From positions 24,374,044 to 24,438,043 of the forward strand of contig OZ038399.1 of the NCBI GenBank assembly GCA_964036045.1: a stretch of DNA of 64,000 nt. The letters run 5' to 3'. The translations under genes were made by a program, and so were the position numbers. The stretch is from Eutreptiella sp. 'Long Island Sound 2002' (lineage: Eukaryota > Euglenozoa > Euglenophyceae > Eutreptiales > Eutreptiaceae). This document shows, one piece after another, positions 12,679 to 26,130 of the stretch (position 1 is its first letter; each line of letters starts with the position of its first letter). The notes under the pieces are model-generated. The model searched no databases. It was not told the origin of the DNA and saw only the letters and a list, made by a program, of their open reading frames with translations.

Positions 12679-13655
12679 CGATATTGGGTCAGGGTAGTAC
12701 CGTGTCGTGGGAGAAACGCAGAAACAAAAGGAACGACACAGGCACGATTCCTGCATCACACGTCCCTACGGGGGGTATAGGAAGAAAACACAAACACATC
12801 TGCACCACATCACGTAAATACAGTGAGCCCTTGTCACATTTACATGATTTTGGGCCCTACCGGCCCCCCCAGTACCTCATGGGTGAGCCACCATCCATAA
12901 CCGTCCAATTGCATGACATTGGGACTTGGTGTATGGGTACGAACACACCGCAGCTCCTGCTTCATCTGCGCCCCTTTTCTGCCGTAATGCACTCGGCACT
13001 TGAACCGTGGTGCGTTGTGGACTGGAAAATGGTGTATATTGCCCAATGTCGCGTGGCCCAATGTCGCCACAGCAAATCGAGAATGGCAAAATATCAGACC
13101 TTGGCTGCTTCTTCCTCCTCGGCTTCATCAGCTTCATTGTTTATTTTGGGCTGTGTGTGATGGGATGGTGAGGAATAGCAAGGGGCATTCGATAGTTTTT
13201 GGGCAACCATGGGCTCATGTCAGCTGGCCAAACAACCAATGAAAGCCTGCAAAACGCATACAGCATTGACGCCAATCACCAGGACGGCTACGTTGCACTG
13301 CCACTGAGCGCGGGACCACCTATCTGATCGTTGGCAAAGGTTCCACAACCAGGTGCACGACCAGCAACAGAAACGAGATATAAAGAACGCATTGGGTCTA
13401 AAGAGCTACCTGTGCCTTGCGGACCACCTTCTTCTTTCGCTTCCAACTTTCCTGCAAACAAAGGCGTCATCTGGGGAGGGTGAACATCGGTCTGATTCTG
13501 GTGTGTCTCCTGTCGCGTTATTTATAGAAGGTGCACAACCAAGGAGCGAAAGAGGGCCCCTGCGGTGTTGTGGTGCAGGGGCGTTTGCGCGCACAGCACC
13601 AGCCGAGAGTACCCCGTTATTCCAGCTCGGTCAGGTTACACGCAAGCGGCGACGA
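12679..13655. repeat. Cassette D copy 1
   Basis: 0.98-kb cassette embedded in a satellite unit, starting CGATATTGGGTCAGGG and ending CAAGCGGCGACGA. It carries minus-strand exon-like segments. The plus strand has an open frame of 172 codons that starts inside the satellite; I regard this as incidental. Confidence 0.88.
12876..13451 (-). CDS. Candidate exons of cassette D, copy 1
   Basis: Family not recognised. Three minus-strand segments have good GT-AG borders. 13451-13410 (acceptor TTGTTTGCAG, donor GTAGCT) encodes ESWKRKKKVVRKAQ, a basic, nuclear-localisation-like stretch. 13150-13100 (acceptor CACACACAG, donor GTCTGA) encodes PKINNEADEAEEEEAAK. 13021-12876 (acceptor CCATTTTCCAG, donor GTACTGG) is open in the frame containing KQELRCVRTHTPSPNVMQL. 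The last resembles the alpha-C to beta-4 part of a kinase only loosely. Two base differences between copies in the acidic exon are synonymous. An unidentified segment must lie between the first two exons, because 13409-13151 gives no clean exon. Confidence 0.4.
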
Positions 13656-13990
13656 CACCTGGCAGGAATGTTCAGCGAGCTCCTCGCTGACACCGCACAC
13701 TCCTTGGGCATTGTGGGTTCTCCGACGGAACACGGGCTCTCGGGGCAGTGGTACCAGCACCAAGGCTGGCCGTAGGTCGGGGGCAAGGCCCGCGGCGCGC
13801 CGTGCTGCGGGGCCAGCAGCAGGGCTTGGCGCCGCGCCTGCGTGGCATGGATCTGCTGGGAAGCAGACCCAAAGGAAAGGGGACGCTTGCGGCAGCCCCT
13901 TGCGGCGGATCCTATGCATGGTAGACTTTCTTAATGTTCTTTCGCCGCTCATGGGGTCGGTGGAAGTTGTTCGTCCACTCTTCTTGCTGC
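13656..13990 (+). repeat. 362-bp satellite, remainder of unit
   Basis: Satellite continuing from CACCTGGCAGGAATG to TTCTTGCTGC, where K2 starts. Confidence 0.9.
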
Positions 13991-15630
13991 GAGAGCAGTA
14001 CTGAAATGCACCTGATTCTTTGGACGGCCATATTCCTCGAGGAAATTGTCGAGAGTCCCATTGGCGCAATAGGGCATGAGAATGCACACATTGTACTTGT
14101 CCGCTACCTGAAACACAACACAAGCACAAAGCAGGAGAGTAAAAACAAACACAGTAGGACGTGAGCACACCAAAGAAAGTGGACTAATTTGCAAAACCGG
14201 ATGTTTTTGCATTGGCCCACGGCCAAGACAATCGGCTGATTACTTCCCCATTTGCATCCAACAACCTTTCAGCTTTCAACAACCACCTACCCACTGCATG
14301 TGTGATAAGTCCTACACAATCTTTCTTGGATATCAAACCGCAGCTCAACTGTTCACTGCTAACACTAGGATTGTGGTGAAGGAATTGCTCAATTAATATG
14401 TATGACACAATACAGCAGCACTCTCAACGAATCACAAACCACAAGCGCCGGAAATTCGTCGCCTTTGTGCGACCTTGCATGGGGCTTCTAGTTGCAGTGG
14501 GCCAGGGGCTAGGTTCAGGCTCAAGTTGGATGCACAGTGAGTTGGTACATGGGTTACAGGCAAACCTGTTCGAGGAAGAAATCATTGCACCCAATGATAT
14601 TAGGATGCTCCAACTTCAAAAGTGCCTTGGCCTGTGGGCAAACAAGAGCGAGAGGAACGGAAAGTACGAGAGGAGCGGAGAAGGACAAGGTACAAAGACT
14701 GCACGAGGTTTTCAATCAACCAACCGGCTGGCAAATTGAAATAGAGTTGATATGCACTCTTACCTTGTTGAATCATTTCTGCCCGGGTTAATGCTCAACC
14801 CAACCGTCCAGACTTTTTGGCATGGCTTGCTGCCAATAGGCAACGCGCAGTACCCGATGCACAGTGCTCTGTAGTATGCGTGTTATCCTTTAGGTTACAG
14901 CTAAACACCTTGGTTGGCGCCAAAAAAAAAAAGCAATTAGTGCGCTATTCCGGGCTGTGTTCTCAAATGCCTTCATAAATTTTCAACAAGCCGCCCACTT
15001 AGGTGGCAGCTAAAGGAATGGTGGGCACTTTCAGGGCCGGAAACAAAGTGACACCAAACCTCCGAGCACTCACAGATTGCACGAACGTACACGTGCACAC
15101 CCAAGATGCAACTCATACCTCCTTTAATGCAATGTTTCCCTTCTGCATAGAGTCGCACTCTATCTTCTTCAATGCCATTGTGGAGGTGCCCCACTTCACC
15201 AACAATACTTGGCCATACGCTCCAGCACCAAGCTTCCTAACCACTTCATAGCATGGCTGCACACAAGGTGCAAAGAGTGGCACACAAAGGCGTGCATTGA
15301 AATACCCTTGGACCCCATGCCAATTCAAGGGCAAAACACACACAAATGGAATGACAGCCAGAACATCCTAGCAACACCCTGTGCTTATTCTTTTCTTTAA
15401 TTTTCACTCCTATCAACACCACTTTTGTCACCAGTTTCGGACCCCTTAACCTGCCTCTTCTCCATTTGTAGTGGCACATCCTGCCGAGGTAAGTAGACAT
15501 ATGGGCCATTCTCCAAGCTTCTCCGTGCTAGTCACAAACAAAAAACCGGAATGAAAATTGAACTGGATGGTGATAGCTGCAAAGAAAAGATTAAGCGCCG
15601 TAGAGAGGAGGAACACAACAAACGGTCACA
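13991..15630. repeat. Cassette K copy 2
   Basis: Same borders as K1, offset 5252-5253 bp. One extra base precedes the poly-A tract (GCGCC before the A run). Confidence 0.88.
14012..15256 (-). CDS. Protein kinase N-lobe, split exons, copy 2
   Basis: Exons at 15256-15119 (glycine loop and lysine), 14631-14566 (EHPNII segment) and 14107-14012 (hinge). Relative to copy 1 the first exon has one synonymous change (GAT to GAC). The hinge exon has two replacements, EKYGRPNNQ to EEYGRPKNQ. The upstream candidate exon carries a synonymous ACC to ACA. No frame damage is visible, but cassette D follows instead of a catalytic lobe. Confidence 0.72.
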
Positions 15631-15633
15631 AGC

Positions 15634-17806
15634 GCTCCGCATGGCCCATTTGAGCCAAGCCGCGAACCGCTATGGCCAAGTTGGCTCTTGCATCCTCTCC
15701 GTCCGTGGCGGTGTTTTTTTGTGTGTGCTTTGGAAAAGGCTGTTGTTCTTCATGTAGAGGACCATTTACAAAATAATAGGCAACAAAAGATGATCAAATG
15801 TGATTGGAAATACAACATTTTAAAGAGAGTGTACATGGCACAGGTAGGTTATTGCCAGAAGCATGCTTTTCTTGCCAGCTTTGTGGGCGGTGGCTTGAGG
15901 GTTTCATCCTTCGTTTTCACAACATGAGCCTTCTCCACGTCCATGACCCGGCGCCGGATTACCTCGCAAGCCCTCTCATCGAAGATGCAACGCTTCTCAT
16001 GTTTCATAGGCAACAACTGCCATCATTCCTACAAACCCTCGCGGTACAAACTATAGTTGCAATCATTACGTTACATTCGAGTGCAAAGAGGACCAGATGC
16101 TTAATGTACTCAAGATCCACAACCAACAAGTTTGCCAACATGCCCAGCGATGGCACAGGCATTTACGCATGTACCTCCGATGTAGCACGTTAAATCGGTG
16201 CTTGTCTGCAGCAGCTGTTGGGTACAGCCCTTCCGCTGACAAAGCATCTTTGATGGTGTTAGCCAATCAGCGACCTTATTCATCAACTCGGTGAGAACCT
16301 TCTTCATATGGGTGATATGTGCCACGCCGCGATCACCAATCAAGAAGCCGAGAATCTGGTTATAGATGGCGCTGAACAATGGAGGCTGGGGAAATGCACC
16401 CAACTGCCTCGCACCAACCTAGTGCCAACCCTATGGAACTGGGCAGGTGCATTGGCATTTTTTTGCGCGTGGGCGCCCCTCGGGTAATGTGCACAGTGTA
16501 ACGCTGAAGAACTTCCATTGTGGTGGCAAGATGAGGTCTCAAACAACCGCTTGGCACAGCAACTATTGCTAAGCCGCCACATGCGAAGATAAGGCAGCCC
16601 AAATGGAATTAGAAGGTATCAATGCCGCAGATAGAGGAACCAAAGTAGGCGTACAATGAGCGCTGGTAGAAGTACAAAGGGTACAGTTTGGTTACAGGAG
16701 GTGTTGGATGACAACTAGCCGGGGGCATTAGCAGTGAGCCCACGGGTGGGTCAGCAAAGCAAAGAGGACCCGTGTGTTGAGAGATCTAATCCAGACTCAG
16801 ACAGGTGCGGTGTAGCTGATGTGATTGCACCCTCAGCCAAGCGGCAAGCAGCAAATTAGTCTCTGACCGAAACCAGCCCAGCAAATACTTGATAGTTAGT
16901 TAGTATTCCCGTAGGCCAACCAGGCGACAGAGCATTAACTCAGATAGGTAAACGGATAACCGCTTAAAACAACCACCACTTCCGCTGTTATTGCCTTGCT
17001 GGCTGCCATTTTCATTGTCGTCACCAGTGAGGTGGCCGGATTTTCAACCCTCGGTGAGGAGCATGTCTTTTCCTTTGCAACCATGTGCCACTCTTGCGGG
17101 TAAGTGTATTGCATGAAGAGAAGGTGCGTATGTATTTTAGGTTTGATGTAATAGTTGCAAAGGTTAGGGTTCCTCGTGGGTGCAAAGAGGCTGGCTTGTT
17201 GGGGCTAGCTGTTCTACACATCACATGCAAAGAACAAGAAAATGCGGCCATCCGCACCGCAACCACGACAACACATCAGCATCCCATTAGCGCACCCGTG
17301 TGGCACGGCGGATTAGCTAAATGGAGGAAAAGTACACGCCTAATGCCGTGCTTCTAGCAAGTGTGTTTCTTCTTTCGAACAGGAATAGGGCCACCAGCAT
17401 GGGGGGAGGGTTGGAGGTAGCCACGGACCATATCATGCAGTCGCACAGTTGCAGCCGCAACGTGTGCGAATTGCAATTTCACACACAATACAATCAAATG
17501 CTCTCAACCAATGCATGTAGAAGTTGTTCATCCTCGTAAGCCACACCGCTCTCTTACCAGATTCGTGGTATTTGTGCGGTGGACCCTGTTGTTGTACGCC
17601 GCTTTGAGATTAATTTCAACTTATCTACAGCACATTTCCCAAAGTTGTAGGAGCCAGGCTCTTAGCCTTGGGTATGGGCATTTATTGATGACTATGCTCC
17701 GGAGTTTTGACGGGCAGACATGGCCCAAGACCCCATCCCTTGCCCATGCCCCTATCCCCGAGGAATGTATTGTAGCCTAGGGCCGTGGTTCCTAGTTGCT
17801 TCGTCG
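15634..17806 (+). repeat. Module A copy 5 (A5)
   Basis: Full-length copy. The segment near 16680 lacks the 20-bp insertion seen in A4, so A5 groups with A1-A3, A6 and A7. Confidence 0.9.
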
Positions 17807-18628
17807 CCCCTTGCGGTGGATCCTATGCATGGCAGACTTTCTTAATCTTCTTTGACCCCTCATGGGGTGAGTGGAAGTTGTTCGTCCTCTCTTCTTGCTG
17901 CAGCGCATCCCAGCTTGAATGGGTATTACACCTGGCAGGAGTGTTCAGCCAGCTCCTCGCTGACACCGCACACTCCTTGGGCATTGTGGGTTCTCCGACG
18001 GAACGCCGGCTCTCGGGGCGGTGGTACCAGCACCAAGGCTGGCCGTAGGTCGGGGGCAGGGCCCGCGGCGCGCCGTGCTGCGGGGCCAGCAGCAGGGCGT
18101 GGCGCCGGGCCTACGCGGCATGGATCTACTAGGGAGCAGACCCAAAGGAAAGGGGACGCTTGCGGCAGCCCATTGCGGCGGATCCTATGCATGGCACACT
18201 TTCTTAATGTTCTTTGGTCGCTCATGGGGCCGGTGGAAGTTGTTCGTCCACTCTTCTTGCGTCGGCGCATCCCATCATCAATGGATATTAGCCCTGGCAG
18301 GAGTGTTCAGCGAGCTCCTCGCTGACACCGCACACTCCTTGGGCATTGTGGGTTCTCCGACGGAACGCCGGCCCTTGGGGCGGTGGTACCAGCACCAAGG
18401 GTGGCCGTAGGTCAGGGGCAGGGCCCGCGGCGGGCCGTGCTGCGGGGCGAGCAGCAGGGCCTAGCGCCGGGCCTGCGTGGCATGGATCTGCTGGGAAGCA
18501 GACCCAAAGGAAAGGGGACGCTTGCGGCAGCCCCTTGCGGCGGATCCTATGCATGGCACACTTTCTTAATCTTCTTTGGCCGCTCATGGGGTCGGCGGAA
18601 GTTGTTCGTCCACTCTTCTTGCTGCAGC
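17807..18628 (+). repeat. 362-bp satellite block, 2.3 units
   Basis: Same two-and-a-third-unit block as after A1 and A2. One unit carries TTTGACCCCTCATGG in place of TTTGGCCGCTCATGG. Confidence 0.92.
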
Positions 18629-20801
18629 GCTCCGCATGGCCCATTTGAGCCAAGCCGCGCACCGCTATGGCCAAGTTGGCTCTTGCATCCTCTCCGTCCG
18701 TGGCCGTGTTTTTTGGTGTGTGCTTTGGAAAAGGCTGTTGTTCTTCATGTAGAGGACCATTTACAAAATAATAGGCAACAAAAGATGATCAAACGTGATT
18801 GGAAATACAACATTTTAAAGAGAGTGTACATGGCACAGGTAGGTTATTGCCAGAAGCATGCTTTTCTTGCCAGCTTTGTGGGCGGTGGCTTGAGGGCTTC
18901 ATCCTTCGTTTTCACAACATGAGCCTTCTCCACGTCCATGACCCGGCGCCGGATTGCCTCGCAAGCCCTCTCATGGAAGATGCAACGCTTCTCGTTTTTC
19001 ATAGGCTACAACTGCCATCATTCCTACAAACCCTCGCGGTACAAACTATAGTTGCAATCATTACGTTACATTTGAGTCCAAAGAGGACCTCATGCTTTAT
19101 GTACTCAAGATCCACAACCAACAAGTTTGCCAACATGCCCAACGATGGCACAAGCATTTACGCATGTACCCACGATGTAGCACGTTGAATGGGTGCTTGT
19201 CTGCAGCGGCTGTTGGCTACAGCCCTTTCGCTGACAAGGGATCTTTGATGGTGTTAGCCAATCCGCGACCTTATTCATCAACTCGGTGAGAACCTTCTTC
19301 ATATGGGTGATGTATGCCACGCCGCGATCACCAATCAAGAAGCCGAGAATCTTGTTATAGATGGCGCTAGACAATGGAGGCTGGGGAAATGCACCCAACT
19401 GCCTCGCACCAACCTAGTGCCAACCCTATTGAAGTGGGCAGGTGCATTGGCATGTTTTTGCGCAGGGGCGCCCCTCGGGTAATGTGCACAGTGTAACGCT
19501 AAAGAACTTCCATTGTGGTGGCAAGATGAGGTCTCAAACAACCGCTTGGCACAGCAACTATTGCCAAGCCGCCACATGCGACGACAAGGCAGCCCAAATG
19601 GAATTAGAAGGTATCAATGACGGAGATAGAGGAACCAAATTAGGCGTACAATGAGCGCTGGCAGAAGTACAAAGGGTACAGTTTGGTTACAGGAGGTGTT
19701 GGATGACAACCGGCCGGGGGCATTAGCAGTGAGCTCACGGGTGGGTTAGCAAAGCAAAGAGGACCCGTGTGTTGAGAGATCTAACCCGGACTCAGACAGG
19801 TGCGGTGTAGCTGATGTGATTGCACCCTCAGCCAAGCGGCAAGCAGCACATTAGTCTCTGACCGAAACGAGCCCAACAAATACTTGATAGTTAGTTAGTA
19901 TTCCCGTGGGCCAACCAGGCAACAGAGCATTAACTCAGATAGGTAAACGGATAACCGCTTAATACACCCACCACTTCCGCTGTTATTGCCTTGCTGCTGG
20001 CCATTTTCATCGTCGTCACCAGTGAGGTGGGCGGATTTTCAACCCTCGGTGAGCAGCATGTCTTTTCCTTTGCAACCATGTGCCACTCTTGCGGGTAAGT
20101 GTAATGCATGAAGAGAAGGTGCGTATGTATTTTAGGTTTGATGTAATGGTTGCAAAGGTTAGGGTTCCTCGTGGGTGCAAAGAGGCTGGCTTGTTGGGGC
20201 TGGTTGTTCTACACATCACATGCAAAGAACAAGAAAATGCGGCCATCCGCACCGCAACCACGACAACACATCAACATCCCATTAGCGCACCCGTGTGGCA
20301 CGGCAGATTAGCTAAATGGAGGAAAAGTACACGCCTAATGCCGTGCTTCTAACAAGTGTGTTTCTTCTTTCGAGCAGGAATAGGGCCATCCGCATGGGGG
20401 GAGGGTTGGAGGTGGCCACGGACCATATCATGCAGTCGCACAGTTGCAGCCGCAACGTGTGCGAATTGCAATTTCACACACAATACAATCAAATGCTCTC
20501 AACCAATGCATGTAGAAGTTGTTCATCCTCGTAAGCCACACCGCTCTCTTACCAGATTCGTGGTATTTGTGCGGTGGACCCTATTGTTGTACGCCGCTTT
20601 GAGATTAATTTCAACTTATCTACAGCACATTTCCCAAAGTTGTAGGAGCCAGGCTCTTAGCCTTCGGTATGGGCATTTATTGGTGACTATGGTCCGGAGT
20701 TTTGACGGGCAGACATGGCCCAAGACCCCATCCCTTGCCCATGCCCCTATCCCCGAGGAATGTATTGTAGCCTAGGGCCGTGGTTCCTAGTTGCTTCGTC
20801 G
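18629..20801 (+). repeat. Module A copy 6 (A6)
   Basis: Full-length copy, closest to A3. The satellite-A pair 17807-20801 parallels 5287-8281. Confidence 0.92.
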
Positions 20802-20902
20802 CCCCTTGCGGTGGATCCTATGCATGGCAGACTTTCTTAATCTTCTTTGGCCGCTAATGGGGTGAGTGGAAGTTGTTCGTCCTCTCTTCTTGCTGCAGCG
20901 CA
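20802..20902 (+). repeat. 362-bp satellite, interrupted unit (left part)
   Basis: Same truncation point (TGCTGCAGCGCA) as at 12678, so the D insertion was duplicated with its flanks and did not arise twice. Confidence 0.88.
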
Positions 20903-21879
20903 CGATATTGGGTCAGGGTAGTACCGTGTCGTGGGAGAAACACAGAAACAAAAGGAACGACACAGGCACGATTCCTGCATCACACGTCCCTACGGGGGGT
21001 ATAGGAAGAAAACACAAACACATCTGCACCACATCACGTAAATACAGTCAGCCCTTGTCACATTTACATGATTTTGGGCCCTACCGGCCCCCCCAGTACC
21101 TCATGGGTGAGCCACCATCCATAACCGTCCAATTGCATGACATTGGGACTTGGTGTATGGGTACGAACACACCGCAGCTCCTGCTTCATCTGCGCCCCTT
21201 TTCTGCCGTAATGCACTCGGCACTTGAACCATGGTGCGTTGTGGACTGGAAAATGGTGTATATTGCCCAATGTCGCGTGGCCCAATGTCGCCACAGCAAA
21301 TCGAGAATGGCAAAATATCAGACCTTGGCTGCTTCTTCCTCCTCGGCTTCATCGGCTTCATTGTTTATTTTGGGCTGTGTGTGATGGGATGGTGAGGAAT
21401 AGCAAGGGGCATTCGATAGTTTTTGGGCAACCATGGGCTCATGTCAGCTGGCCAAACAACCAATGAAAGCCTGCAAAACGCATACAGCATTGACGCCAAT
21501 CACCAGGACGGCTACGTTGCACTGCCACTGAGCGCGGGACCACCTATCTGATCGTTGGCAAAGGTTCCACAACCAGGTGCACGACCAGCAACAGAAACGA
21601 GATATAAAGAACGCATTGGGTCTAAAGAGCTACCTGTGCCTTGCGGACCACCTTCTTCTTTCGCTTCCAACTTTCCTGCAAACAAAGGCGTCATGTGGGG
21701 AGGGTGAACATCGGTCTGATTCTGGTGTGTCTCCTGTCGCGTTATTTATAGAAGGTGCACAACCAAGGAGCGAAAGAGGGCCCCTGCGGTGTTGTGGTGC
21801 AGGGGCGTTTGCGCGCACAGCACCAGCCGAGAGTACCCCGTTATTCCAGCTCGGTCAGGTTACACGCAAGCGGCGACGA
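20903..21879. repeat. Cassette D copy 2
   Basis: Copy of D1 offset 8224 bp, differing by scattered single bases. Confidence 0.88.
21100..21675 (-). CDS. Candidate exons of cassette D, copy 2
   Basis: Segments at 21675-21634 (KRKKKVVRK), 21374-21324 (acidic, one synonymous GCT to GCC change) and 21245-21100 (R to W in NAPRFKC). Splice borders are unchanged. Confidence 0.4.
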
Positions 21880-22214
21880 CACCTGGCAGGAATGTTCAGC
21901 GAGCTCCTCGCTGACACCGCACACTCCTTGGGCATTGTGGGTTCTCCGACGGAACGCCGGCTCTCGGGGCAGTGGTACCAGCACCAAGGCTGGCCGTAGG
22001 TCGGGGGCAAGGCCCGCGGCGCGCCGTGCTGCGGGGCCAGCAGCAGGGCCTGGCGCCGCGCCTGCGTGGCATGGATCTGCTGGGAAGCAGACCCAAAGGA
22101 AAGGGGACGCTTGCGGCAGCCCCTTGCGGCGGATCCTATGCATGGCACACTTTCTTAATGTTCTTTCGCCGCTCATGGGGTCGGTGGAAGTTGTTCGTCC
22201 ACTCTTCTTGCTGC
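21880..22214 (+). repeat. 362-bp satellite, remainder of unit
   Basis: Joins cassette D2 to cassette K3. Confidence 0.9.
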
Positions 22215-23853
22215 GAGAGCAGTACTGCAATGCACGTGATTGTTTGGACGGCCATATTTCTCGAGGAAATTGTCGAGAGTCCCATTGGCGCAATAGGGCA
22301 TGAGAATGCACACATTGTACTTGTCCGCTACCTGAAACACAACACAAGCACAAAGCAGGAGAGTAAAAACAAACACAGTAGGACGTGAGCACACCAAAGA
22401 AAGTGGACTAATTTGCAAAACCGGATGTTTTTGCATTGGCCCACGGCCAAGACAATCGGCTGATTACTTCCCCATTTGCATCCAACAACCTTTCAGCTTT
22501 CAACAACTACCTACCCACTGCATGTGTGATAAGTCCTACACAATCTTTCTTGGATATCAAACCGCAGCTCAACTGTTCACTGCTAACACTAGGATTGTGG
22601 TGAAGGAATTGCTCAATTAATATGTATGACACAATACACCAGCACTCTCAACGAATCACAAACCACAAGCGCCGGAAATTCGTCGCCTTTGTGCGACCTT
22701 GCGTGGGGCTTCTAGTTGCAGTGGGCCAGGGGCTAGGTTCAGGCTCAAGTTGGATGCACAGTGAGTTGGTACATGGGTTACAGGCAAACCTGTTCGAGGA
22801 AGAAATCATTGCACCCAATGATATTAGGATGCTCCAACTTCAAAAGTGCCTTGGCCTGTGGGCAAACAAGAGCGAGAGGAACGGAAAGTACGAGAGGAGC
22901 GGAGAAGGACAAGGTACAAAGACTGCACGAGGTTTTCAATCAACCAACCGGTTGGCAAATTGAAATAGAGTTGATATGCACTCTTACCTTGTTGAATCAT
23001 TTCTGCCCGGGTTAATGCTCAACCCAACCGTCCAGACTTTTTGGCATGGCTTGCTGCCAATAGGCAACGCGCAGTACCCGATGCACAGTGCTCTGTAGTA
23101 TGCGTGTTATCCTTTAGGTTACAGCTAAACACCTTGGTTGGCGCAAAAAAAAAAAGCAATTAGTGCGCTATTCCGGGCTGTGTTCTCAAATGCCTTCATA
23201 AATTTTCAACAAGCCGCCCACTTAGGTGGCAGCTAAAGGAATGGTGGGCACTTTCAGGGCCGGAAACAAAGTGACACCAAACCTCCGAGCACTCACAGAT
23301 TGCACGAACGTACACGTGCACACCCAAGATGCAACTCATACCTCCTTTAATGCAATGTTTCCCTTCTGCATAGAATCGCACTCTATCTTCTTCAATGCCA
23401 TTGTGGAGGTGCCCCACTTCACCAACAATACTTGGCCATACGCTCCAGCACCAAGCTTCCTAACCACTTCATAGCATGGCTGCACACAAGGTGCAAAGAG
23501 TGGCACACAAAGGCGTGCATTGAAATACCCTTGGACCCCATGCCAATTCAAGGGCAAAACACACACAAATGGAATGACAGCCAGAACATCCTAGCAACAC
23601 CCTGTGCTTATTCTTTTCTTTCATTTTCACTCCTATCAACACCACTTTTGTCACCAGTTTCGGACCCCTTAACCTGCCTCTTCTCCATTGGTAGTGGCAC
23701 ATCCTGCCGAGGTAAGTAGACATATGGGCCATTCTCCAAGCTTCTCCGTGCTAGTCACAAACAAAAAACCGGAATGAAAATTGAACTGGATGGTGATAGC
23801 TGCAAAGAAAAGATTAAGCGCCGTAGAGAGGAGGAACACAACAAACGGTCACA
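22215..23853. repeat. Cassette K copy 3
   Basis: Same borders as K1, offset 13476 bp. Confidence 0.88.
22236..23479 (-). CDS. Protein kinase N-lobe, split exons, copy 3
   Basis: Exons at 23479-23342, 22855-22790 and 22331-22236. The hinge exon ends RPNNH instead of RPNNQ because of a C/G change at the exon border; the GT donor is kept. The first two exons match copy 1 in protein sequence. Confidence 0.72.
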
Positions 23854-23856
23854 AGC

Positions 23857-26029
23857 GCTCCGCATGGCCCATTTGAGCCAAGCCGCGAACCGCTATGGCC
23901 AAGTTGGCTCTTGCATCCTCTCCGTCCGTGGCGGTGTTTTTTTGTGTGTGCTTTGGAACAGGCTGTTGTTCTTCATGTAGAGGACCATTTACACAATAAT
24001 AGGCAACAAAAGATGATCAAATGTGATTGGAAATACAACATTTTAAAGAGAGTGTACATGGCACAGGTAGGTTATTGCCAGAAGCATGATTTTCTTGCCA
24101 GCTTTGTGGGCGGTGGCTTGAGGGCTTCATCCTTCGTTTTCACAACATGAGCCTTCTCCACGTCCATGACCCGGCGCCGGATTACCTCGCAAGCCCTCTC
24201 ATCGAAGATGCAACGCTTCTCGTGTTTCATAGGCTACAACTGCCATCATTCCTACAAACCCTCGCGGTACAAACTATAGTTGCAATCATTACGTTACATT
24301 CGAGTGCAAAGAGGACCAGATGCTTAATGTACTCAAGATCCACAACCAACAAGTTTGCCAACATGCCCAGCGATGGCATAGGCATTTACGCATGTACCCA
24401 CGATGTAGCACGTTAAATCGGTGCTTGTCTGCAGCAGCTGTTGGGTACAGCCCTTCCGCTGACAAAGCATCTTTGACGGTGTTAGCCAATCAGCGACCTT
24501 ATTCATCAACTCGGTGAGAACCTTCTTCATATGGGTGATCTGTGCCACGCCGCGATCACCAATCAAGAAGCCGAGAATCTGGTTATAGATGGCGCTGAAC
24601 AATGGAGGCTGGGGAAATGCACCCAACTGCCTCGCACCAACCTAGTGCCAACCCTATGGAACTGGGCAGGTGCATTGGCATGTTTTTGCGCGTGGGCGCC
24701 CCTCGGGTAATGTGCACAGTGTAACGCTGAAGAACTTCCATTGTGGTGGCAAGATGAGGTCTCAAACAACCGCTTGGCACAGCAACTATTGCTAAGCCGC
24801 CACATGCGAAGATAAGGCAGCCCAAATGGAATTAGAAGGTATCAATGCCGCAGATAGAGGAACCAAAGTAGGCATACAATGAGCGCTGGTAGAAGTACAA
24901 AGGGTACAGTTTGGTTACAGGAGGTGTTGGATGACAACCAGCCGGGGGCATTAGCAGTGAGCCCACGGGTGGGTCAGCAAAGCAAAGAGGACCCGTGTGT
25001 TGAGAGATCTAATCCAGACTCAGACAGGTGCGGTGTAGCTGATGTGATTGCACCCTCAGCCAAGCGGCAAGCAGCAAATTAGTCCCTGACCGAAACCAGC
25101 CCAGCAAATACTTGATAGTTAGTTAGTATTCCCGTAGGCCAACCAGGCGACAGAGCATTAACTCAGATAGGTAAACGGATAACCGCTTAAAACAACCACC
25201 ACTTCCGCTGTTATTGCCTTGCTGGCTGCCATTTTCATTGTCGTCACCAGTGAGGTGGCCGGATTTTCAACCCTCGGTGAGGAGCATGTCTTTTCCTTTG
25301 CAACCATGTGCCACTCTTGCGGGTAAGTGTATTGCATGAAGAGAAGGTGCGTATGTATTTTAGGTTTGATGTAATAGTTGCAAAGGTTAGGGTTCCTCGT
25401 GGGTGCAAAGAGGCTGGCTTGTTGGGGCTAGCTGTTCTACACATCACATGCAAAGAACAAGAAAATGCGGCCATCCGCACCGCAACCACGACAACACATC
25501 AGCATCCCATTAGCGCACCCGTGTGGCACGGCGGATTAGCTAAATGGAGGAAAAGTACACGCCTAATGCCGTGCTTCTAGCAAGTGTGTTTCTTCTTTCG
25601 AACAGGAATAGGGCCACCAGCATGGGGGGAGGGTTGGAGGTAGTCACGGACCATATCATGCAGTCGCACAGTTGCAGCCGCAACGTGTGCGAATTGCAAT
25701 TTCACACACAATACAATCAAATGCTATCAACCAATGCATGTAGAAGTTGTTCATCCTTGTAAGCCACACCGCTCTCTTACCAGATTCGTGGTATTTGTGC
25801 GGTGGACCCTGTTGTTGTACGCCCCTTTGAGATTAATTTCAACTTATCTACAGCACATTTCCCAAAGTTGTAGGAGCCAGGCTCTTAGCGTTCGGTATGG
25901 GCATTTATTGATGACTATGCTCCGGAGTTTTGACGGGCAGACATGGCCCAGGACCCCATCCCTTGCCCATGCCCCTATCCCCGAGGAATGTATTGTAGCC
26001 TAGGGCCGTGGTTCCTAGTTGCTTCGTCG
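23857..26029 (+). repeat. Module A copy 7 (A7)
   Basis: Full-length copy, start to start 5228 bp from A6 and from A8. This is the cleanest instance of the long composite unit A-satellite-D-satellite-K. Confidence 0.92.
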
Positions 26030-26130
26030 CCCCTTGCGGTGGATCCTATGCATGGCAGACTTTCTTAATCTTCTTTGGCCGCTAATGGGGTGAGTGGAAG
26101 TTGTTCGTCCTCTCTTCTTGCTGCGGCGCA
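26030..26130 (+). repeat. 362-bp satellite, interrupted unit (left part)
   Basis: Third instance of the same satellite/D junction, here with TGCTGCGGCGCA instead of TGCTGCAGCGCA. Confidence 0.88.

Noticed and set aside
12642-13160. 172-codon plus-strand frame in each D cassette
   Set aside because: It begins inside satellite sequence and runs antisense to the exon-like segments; its Ser-rich end is the complement of the acidic exon.
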